Positions 57,357-64,000 of a stretch of 64,000 bases of DNA are shown in pieces. The notes under the pieces are model-generated. The model did not search any database. It was not told where the DNA came from and saw only the letters and a program-made list of their open reading frames with translations. A program made the translations under genes and the position numbers. This DNA is from an uncultured Gammaproteobacteria bacterium (lineage in GTDB: Bacteria > Pseudomonadota > Gammaproteobacteria > Arenicellales > JAANXG01), in contig CAMYKK010000005.1 of assembly GCA_947258975.1 (NCBI GenBank), forward strand, positions 1 to 64,000, given 5' to 3'. Each line of letters begins with the position of its first letter. Position 1 is the stretch's first letter.

Positions 57357-59663
57357 CTATTTACTCGGCGGCGGCGCCAACACCTCACGTTTACCGTTCG
57401 ATTGTAGCGGACCAACCACCCCGGCCTGCTCCATCCCCTCGATCATCCGCGCCGCACGGTTGTAGCCCACACGCAGCTGCCTTTGAACGGCCGAAATCGA
57501 CGCACGCCGTGTTTCTGTGACCAAACGCAACGCTTGGTCATACAATGGATCATCTTCAGCGCCACCGTTGCTGTCTGACACACCCCCTAACGACTCGGCA
57601 TCCGGATAGCCGGATGCTCCAGACAACACTTGTTCATCATATTGAGGTTGGCCCGCGCGTTTCAGGTACTCAACCACGCGATGGATTTCTTGGTCAGACA
57701 CGAAGCTACCGTGCACACGTATCGGTGTGCTCGTGCCAGGCGGAAGATACAGCATGTCACCGTACCCCAATAACTGATCAGCACCAATTTGATCGAGCAC
57801 CGTCCTGGAATCCACTCGCGCGGAAACTTGAAAAGCGATACGTGATGGAATATTCGCCTTGATCAGGCCGGTAATTACATCAACCGACGGTCGTTGTGTG
57901 GCAAGTATAAGATGAATACCGGATGCGCGCCCTTTCTGAGCCAGGCGCGTAATTAATTGTTCGACTTGTTTCCCCACAACCAGCATTAAGTCGGCGAGCT
58001 CATCAATAATGACTACAATATACGGAAGTGGCGATAAGGGCTCAGAATCCTGTTCCTGTTCATTAGTTAACGGATCTAGTATTGGAGTGCCTTCCGCAAT
58101 ACTGGTTTTCACTTTACGGTTAAATCCGGAAATGTTCCTCACACTCATTGCCGCCATAAGCCGGTATCGACGTTCCATCTCCACAATACACCAACTCAGG
58201 GCGTTAGCCGCTTCCTTCATATCGGTAACAACTGGTGCCAGCAGGTGCGGAATTCCGTCATAAACCGAGAGCTCGAGCATCTTCGGGTCTACCATTATCA
58301 AGCGGACATCCAGCGGCGATGATTTATAGAGAATACTCAAGATTAGCGCATTGATACACACGGACTTACCGGATCCGGTGGTACCCGCAATTAATAAATG
58401 CGGCATTTTGCAGAGATCAGTGATGACCGGAGCACCACCGATATCTTTACCAAGCATCAACGCCAATGGTGTATTCGCATCTTCATAGGGGCGCGCCGAC
58501 AAGCCCTCGACCAAATGGACCGTTTCCCGGTTTTCGTTAGGAACCTCAAGACCAATGACGGATTTCCCCGGTATATTATCCACCACGCGCACACTCACGA
58601 CAGAAAGTGCTCGTGCGATATCCCTTGCGAGGCCGCCTATTTGACTCGACTTAATCCCACGCGCCGGTTCAATTTCAAAACGCGTGATCACCGGTCCAGG
58701 ATGAACTTCAACTACTTCAACATCGACATTGAAATCAGCGAGTTTCTTTTCCACCAATCTCGACATCGTTTCTAATGTCTGTTTCGAATAGCCTGCATCG
58801 TGTGTCACGGGTGGATCGAGTAAAGTCAATGGCGGAATTACCGACGAAGCAGTCGGGCTCGCTTCAAACAACTTTGATTGTTTCTCGCGTTCCAGACGCC
58901 CGCTCTGAGGCGGTGACTTGATTTTCGGTTCTATTCGAGGCGCCCGTGTCTTATACAGCCTTTCCTTGATGCGCATCACTGCATCCTCCCGAGAACGACG
59001 CGCACGCTTACCGACGGACCGATCAATCATGGAGCCGAACCTGTTTTGCATGAGCGCAAAAAGTTTGAACGCATATTCGCCGGTCTTATCCATTAGCCAG
59101 AACCAAGATAATCCAGTGAAAAACGTCACTCCGGTGAGAAACATTGTGAGCAAGAATACGGTCCCCCCAATGTCTCCAAACACGGATGACAAAGCGCCTG
59201 CCGCCAGGGAGCCCATCACCCCGCCGGGCATATACGGCACATTTTCCGACGCATGATGGAAATGTTGAAACTCAAGACCGCAAGCACCAATCATGGTCAG
59301 CAAAAATCCAATACTCACCAGTATCTTTTTTTGATACGTCGCAGGGGTCCCACTGTGTCGCGCCTGATAAATTCTCCAACCAACAGCCAGTATAATTAAC
59401 GGAAATAAGTAAGCCATACGGCCGAAAGCGTGGTGGAGAAAGTCTGCCAACCACGCACCGAACCTACCGCCCATATTTTGTATTGCATCACCCGCTCCCG
59501 TTTGGGACCAACCTGGGTCCTGCGGTGAGTAGCTGGCCAGTGCCATCAATAAGTACAGAGCTATCGCCATGAGCACGAAGACACCGCTTTCGCGAAGCGT
59601 ATTCATGATTTTTGGTGGAACGAAGGGAGAGGAAACAACCCTTGTGCGACGTGCTTGTGTCAT
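57357..59663 (-). CDS. ftsK: DNA translocase FtsK
   Basis: Coordinates chromosome dimer resolution with division. 768 residues: about four N-terminal membrane helices (25-190), a short basic linker, then the alpha/beta motor with Walker A LIAGTTGSGKSVCINAL and Walker B YIVVIIDELADLMLV. The C-terminal gamma winged helix carries the KOPS-reading RVGYNRAARMIEGMEQAGVV. It is shorter than E. coli FtsK (1329) because the long Pro/Gln linker is lacking, which is common elsewhere. It diverges from trxB. Confidence 0.96.
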   Translation of the reverse strand: MTQARRTRVVSSPFVPPKIMNTLRESGVFVLMAIALYLLMALASYSPQDPGWSQTGAGDAIQNMGGRFGAWLADFLHHAFGRMAYLFPLIILAVGWRIYQARHSGTPATYQKKILVSIGFLLTMIGACGLEFQHFHHASENVPYMPGGVMGSLAAGALSSVFGDIGGTVFLLTMFLTGVTFFTGLSWFWLMDKTGEYAFKLFALMQNRFGSMIDRSVGKRARRSREDAVMRIKERLYKTRAPRIEPKIKSPPQSGRLEREKQSKLFEASPTASSVIPPLTLLDPPVTHDAGYSKQTLETMSRLVEKKLADFNVDVEVVEVHPGPVITRFEIEPARGIKSSQIGGLARDIARALSVVSVRVVDNIPGKSVIGLEVPNENRETVHLVEGLSARPYEDANTPLALMLGKDIGGAPVITDLCKMPHLLIAGTTGSGKSVCINALILSILYKSSPLDVRLIMVDPKMLELSVYDGIPHLLAPVVTDMKEAANALSWCIVEMERRYRLMAAMSVRNISGFNRKVKTSIAEGTPILDPLTNEQEQDSEPLSPLPYIVVIIDELADLMLVVGKQVEQLITRLAQKGRASGIHLILATQRPSVDVITGLIKANIPSRIAFQVSARVDSRTVLDQIGADQLLGYGDMLYLPPGTSTPIRVHGSFVSDQEIHRVVEYLKRAGQPQYDEQVLSGASGYPDAESLGGVSDSNGGAEDDPLYDQALRLVTETRRASISAVQRQLRVGYNRAARMIEGMEQAGVVGPLQSNGKREVLAPPPSK

Positions 59664-59902
59664 ATCTAATCGTATTGAGAGCGATAATATAGAGATAAAT
59701 ATATACTGGTTTGTAGGCCGTGAAGTGTCTTGCTAGATCACCAACACCGAGATCTTGAAATTTTCCTACGCCAGCCCCAGATCAAATGTTTCTTTGCTAT
59801 CGGTAGAAGTGTTGCGTAACATTAATGACTGTTCAGCCCTTTATCAATCCTCCGTTTAGCAAGGATATCATTTTTCTCTGCTGACTTCGTTGATTCGGAT
59901 AA

Positions 59903-60868
<966 letters not shown>

Positions 60869-60870
60869 TT

Positions 60871-61398
60871 ATGGTGTCCCATCCCGATCGCCGTCTGTTT
60901 CGAGACTCAATGAAAGGCGCGACAATCATGAAGCAAGACACGATACGCCCCTATCGTAAAAAACCAATGCCAAATCCCACACAAACACAAGACGATGAAC
61001 GAGACGTGTTGCGCAACCTACTCCGATATGACCTTGATCCTGTGGACCACGAAAATGGCGACGAGCTTTTGTTCGTGCGCGGGGGCGTACAGCGAAACAT
61101 TTTTCGCAAACTACGCCGCGGTGAGTTTCTAGTCGAGAAAGAACTGGATCTTCATGGGTACAGGGTCTTACAGGCGCGAGAGACATTAGCGCAATTTCTG
61201 CGCGAGGCCAGAGTCAACCGTTACAGGTGTGTGCGGATTATCCACGGTAAAGGTCTTGGCTCACCAGCGAAACAATCCGTGCTCAAACAGAAAGTTTCGC
61301 TATGGCTAAAACAACGAGATGAGGTACTTGCGTTCTGCGCTGCTCGTTCGTTCGACGGCGGCAGCGGTGCGATTTATGTCCTGTTAAAACGCAAGTAA
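60871..61398 (+). CDS. Smr-domain protein (SmrA/B-like)
   Basis: 175 residues with a C-terminal Smr domain: LDLHGYRVLQARETLAQFL (the LDLHG motif) and VRIIHGKGLGSPAKQSVLK (the HGKG motif), near 95-175. Smr domains act as nucleases; E. coli SmrB cleaves mRNA at collided ribosomes. Start: ATG at 60871 with GGAAAG six bases upstream; a downstream ATG (60910) is an alternative. Likely co-transcribed with trxB. It converges with ispF, with only 2 nt between the stops. Confidence 0.9.
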   Translation: MVSHPDRRLFRDSMKGATIMKQDTIRPYRKKPMPNPTQTQDDERDVLRNLLRYDLDPVDHENGDELLFVRGGVQRNIFRKLRRGEFLVEKELDLHGYRVLQARETLAQFLREARVNRYRCVRIIHGKGLGSPAKQSVLKQKVSLWLKQRDEVLAFCAARSFDGGSGAIYVLLKRK

Positions 61399-61400
61399 CA

Positions 61401-61883
61401 TCATAGCGTTCCACATTCGTCCAACAAAACGACCGCGTGTGCTGCGATGCCCTCCTCTCTTCCCAAGTATCCTAGATTTTCGGTGGTGGTGGCCTTGATG
61501 CTGATCTGATCTCGCTCGATGCGCAGATCATCGGCAATCAGAAGCCGCATCTGCGGAATATAGGGCACCAATTTTGGAAGCTGTGCGATCACCGTCGAAT
61601 CTACGTTGATAATACGCCTGCTGTGATCGTTGACAAGTCTAAGCACGTCGCGCAGCAATTGGCGGCTGTCAATGCCTTCGAAACGTTCGTCGGTGTCGGG
61701 GTACAATGTTCCCAAATCTCCCGCCGCGAGGGCCCCCAGGCAGGCGTCGCAAATTGCATGTATTAATACATCGGCATCCGAATGTCCCTTGAGACCTTTA
61801 TCGTGCTCTATACGGATACCGCCAATAATCAAGGGCCGGCCTGGAACAAGTGCATGCACGTCAAATCCATGACCTATTCTCAT
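61401..61883 (-). CDS. ispF: 2-C-methyl-D-erythritol 2,4-cyclodiphosphate synthase
   Basis: A MEP-pathway enzyme for isoprenoids (including undecaprenyl phosphate). 160 residues, trimeric by family. The zinc ligands are in RIGHGFDVHAL (Asp8, His10) and GHSDADVLIHAI (His42), followed by ATTTENLGYLGREEGIAAHA. It overlaps the ispD stop by four bases (ATGA), so the two steps are translationally coupled. Confidence 0.97.
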   Translation of the reverse strand: MRIGHGFDVHALVPGRPLIIGGIRIEHDKGLKGHSDADVLIHAICDACLGALAAGDLGTLYPDTDERFEGIDSRQLLRDVLRLVNDHSRRIINVDSTVIAQLPKLVPYIPQMRLLIADDLRIERDQISIKATTTENLGYLGREEGIAAHAVVLLDECGTL

Positions 61884-62617
61884 GACACTTGATCTTTATT
61901 GGTACGTTGATGGAGGTAGAAAGACGCTAGAACGAGATCGTCAGGCGTTGTAACCTTGATGTTGTCCAAATTTCCTCGCACGACTTTCGGGTGATAACCG
62001 TCATATTCCATCGCGCTGGCCTCGTCAGTAATCGATACACCATCGCGTAACGCATGACTCAACGCCCGTTCCAGCAATCCAAGTTTAAAAAACTGCGGGG
62101 TTTGCGCCAGCCATAATGATTCTCGATTGACACTGCGGTCTACACGCTGATTAGGCGCCACTTTCTTGACGGTGTCCGTGACAGGCACCGCCAGTAGCCC
62201 ACCATCGTTGTCGTGTACATTATTGATAAGCGCCTGGATACTCTTGAGCGAGGCAAATGGGCGAACTGCATCATGCACTAACACCCAATCTTCGGGGTCG
62301 CCTCGCGTCTGAAGAAATCGGACGCCGTTTATCACCGACTCGGCACGCGTCGCGCCACCCATTGCCGTCCCCAGCAGTTTGGGGTGTCGTATGCCCAAAT
62401 TATCCCAATGGGGATCCCGGACATCAATGCACACGACGATTCCGGCCAGCTCAGAAACCTCCCATAATTGGGACAACGAGTATTCTAAAATCGATCGCCC
62501 TGCTATTGTAAGATATTGTTTCGGGATCTCTGTACTCATGCGTTTACCGATACCCGCTGCAGGCACAATACCCCAGCAGGTACGATTTTTTGGAATGATT
62601 GCATCCGCTGGCAGCAT
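61880..62617 (-). CDS. ispD: 2-C-methyl-D-erythritol 4-phosphate cytidylyltransferase
   Basis: Makes CDP-ME from MEP and CTP. 245 residues with the CTP-binding loop VPAAGIGKRMSTEIPKQYL near the N-terminus, VHDAVRPFASL in the middle, and ITDEASAMEYDGYHPKVVRG near the C-terminus. It has about ten extra N-terminal residues compared with E. coli IspD. The neighbour ispF is the usual partner, and the divergent mfd gene lies about 50 nt upstream. Confidence 0.95.
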   Translation of the reverse strand: MLPADAIIPKNRTCWGIVPAAGIGKRMSTEIPKQYLTIAGRSILEYSLSQLWEVSELAGIVVCIDVRDPHWDNLGIRHPKLLGTAMGGATRAESVINGVRFLQTRGDPEDWVLVHDAVRPFASLKSIQALINNVHDNDGGLLAVPVTDTVKKVAPNQRVDRSVNRESLWLAQTPQFFKLGLLERALSHALRDGVSITDEASAMEYDGYHPKVVRGNLDNIKVTTPDDLVLASFYLHQRTNKDQVS

Positions 62618-62668
62618 ATCTACTCCACGGTTACAATGCGTCCCCTTTCAAGGCGGGGCTATTCACTA

Positions 62669-64000
62669 TTGAATTCCAAACGCAATTCTTGCAGCTTGAT
62701 CTCTCCTTTCGAGCCTTGTTTGCCCACCGCTGATCGGCCGCTCATCCATTGGCACCAGTTGTACGGAAGCAGTCTTGGTGTGGCTATTGTACAAGCGGCG
62801 AAACGGTTGGGTGTAGTGATCGTAGTAACAGCCGACACCCGTTCCGCGCAAAGAGTAGAAGATCAAATACGGTTTTATCTGAATGTCTCCGAGGCTATTC
62901 CGGTGTTTACTTTCCTGGACTGGGAATGTCTTCCTTATGATAACTTTTCTCCGCACCCGGACATCGTTTCCCACAGACTTTCCACGCTCTCTCAACTGCC
63001 GACTCTGAAGCATGGAGTAGTTATTCTCGCCGCGGGCAGTCTTATGCAGCGCCTTGCTCCTCTTGAATATGTGCGTGGACATAGTTTTCGAATACAGGCA
63101 GGGGAATGTCTCGACGTTGATACACTCAGAGTGAAACTTTTAACCGCAGGATACCATGCGGTTGAACAAACTGTTGCGCCCAGCGAATTTAGTGTTCGCG
63201 GAGGTCTGATTGACATATTCCCGACGGGAAGTGAGCGCCCTTTTCGTATTGATTTGTTTGACAATCAGGTGGAATCGATACGCTATTTTGATCCAGATAC
63301 GCAACGATCCAAAAATAACGTCAACTCGATACATCTACTTCCGGCACGGGAGTTTCCGCTTGACGACGCGGGCGTCAGGATCTTCAGGAGCGCATTCAGA
63401 CGAATATTCACCGGCGATCCGCAACGTTACAGCGTATACCGCGATATCAGTGACGGAATAGCCCCCCCGGGCATCGAATTCTATTTACCATTATTTTTCG
63501 ACCGCACCACCTCATTTTTCCAATACCTACCGCAACAAACAGCATTCATTTGCGTAGAAGACGTCGATAATGCATTGAATACATCCGCCGCCGAGATTGA
63601 AGATCGCTACCAAAACGCATCACTGGACGCAGATCGGGCGCTAGTGCCTCCTGACCAATTGTTCTTGAGTCCTGATGAAGTCAACGCCAGCTTGAATCGA
63701 TATCCTCGTATCCAGGTCCAAACACTTTTCGACGCGGCACTTGATGATTCCCATTGTTTCAACAGTCAAGCGCCGCCGGAATTTTCGGTAAATCTTAGGG
63801 CTCCGTCGCCGTACGCTGAATTCTTTAAATTTGTTGACGGTTTTCCGGGTCGCGTTTTGCTGGTTGCCGAAACCGCCGGTCGCAGAGAGAACCTTGTTGG
63901 ATTGCTGCGGGATCAATCTCTAACGGTGAACGTGGTGGACAATTGGGAAGCATTTCTCCAGTCTCCACATGCGCTCGCCGTGACGGTCGGTTCACTGGAG
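62669..64000 (+). CDS. mfd: Transcription-repair coupling factor Mfd (5' part)
   Basis: Partial gene running off the window end. The open frame covers about 440 residues of the N-terminal UvrB-homology region. Family segments include FLDWECLPYDNFSPHPDIVS, EFSVRGGLIDIFPTGSERPF and RIDLFDNQVESIRYFDPDTQ. Mfd removes stalled RNA polymerase and recruits UvrA. No ATG is found in frame; the TTG at 62669 is the earliest plausible start, and TTGs at 62696 and 62717 are alternatives. The translocase motor lies beyond the window. Confidence 0.93.
   Translation, partial: MNSKRNSCSLISPFEPCLPTADRPLIHWHQLYGSSLGVAIVQAAKRLGVVIVVTADTRSAQRVEDQIRFYLNVSEAIPVFTFLDWECLPYDNFSPHPDIVSHRLSTLSQLPTLKHGVVILAAGSLMQRLAPLEYVRGHSFRIQAGECLDVDTLRVKLLTAGYHAVEQTVAPSEFSVRGGLIDIFPTGSERPFRIDLFDNQVESIRYFDPDTQRSKNNVNSIHLLPAREFPLDDAGVRIFRSAFRRIFTGDPQRYSVYRDISDGIAPPGIEFYLPLFFDRTTSFFQYLPQQTAFICVEDVDNALNTSAAEIEDRYQNASLDADRALVPPDQLFLSPDEVNASLNRYPRIQVQTLFDAALDDSHCFNSQAPPEFSVNLRAPSPYAEFFKFVDGFPGRVLLVAETAGRRENLVGLLRDQSLTVNVVDNWEAFLQSPHALAVTVGSLE

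Overview
The window is chromosomal DNA from a gammaproteobacterium outside the Enterobacteriales. Evidence is the set of typical gammaproteobacterial blocks: prfB-lysS with the RF2 frameshift, single-gene pntA with pntB, sucCD, fadB-fadA, ftsK-lolA-crcB-serS, ispD-ispF and mfd. I cannot name the species; a free-living non-enteric lineage such as Chromatiales is a guess.

Layout. 0-3 kb: lysS and prfB (minus strand; prfB needs a +1 programmed frameshift). 3-7 kb: a membrane FHA-PilZ protein and the proton-translocating transhydrogenase pntAB (plus strand). 7-17 kb: minus-strand central metabolism: a FkbM-type methyltransferase, succinyl-CoA synthetase, malic enzyme, then a beta-oxidation operon (dienoyl-CoA reductase-like SDR, nudC, fadB, fadA). 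17.2-20.5 kb: an accessory patch between a tRNA-Ser(UGA) gene and a degraded copy of its 3' end. It holds a Phd/VapC-type toxin-antitoxin pair, selO and gene debris, and looks like the remains of a small tRNA-targeted island. 20.5-23.7 kb: a 24-bp tandem repeat, a possible RAYT transposase remnant, a GT-C membrane protein and a BAX inhibitor-1 family gene.

23.7-54.5 kb: a 31-kb, all minus-strand surface-polysaccharide locus, transcribed from 54.5 kb down to 23.7 kb. It begins with a secreted protein of unknown function (two tandem modules resembling a degenerate ParB/sulfiredoxin fold, then a Pro/Thr tail). Next come an EpsL-like outer-membrane barrel, a Wza-like export protein, a Wzc-like tyrosine autokinase, a small membrane-anchored helical-repeat protein and an O-antigen ligase/polymerase. 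Then UDP-xylose synthase, a truncated galE, an AsnB-type amidotransferase, an ABC exporter (Wzm/Wzt with a C-terminal polymer-binding domain), about nine glycosyltransferases, a second Wzy-like protein, methyl-, acyl- and carbamoyl-transferases, a 50-residue DUF5989 protein and a WecA-type initiating transferase. Together these predict a decorated (amidated, carbamoylated, acylated, methylated) glycan started on undecaprenyl phosphate. Both Wza/Wzc-type and ABC-type export machinery are present.

54.7-64 kb: housekeeping genes again: serS, a DUF190 gene, crcB, lolA, ftsK (minus), trxB and an Smr gene (plus), ispF and ispD (minus), and the 5' part of mfd (plus, cut by the window end).
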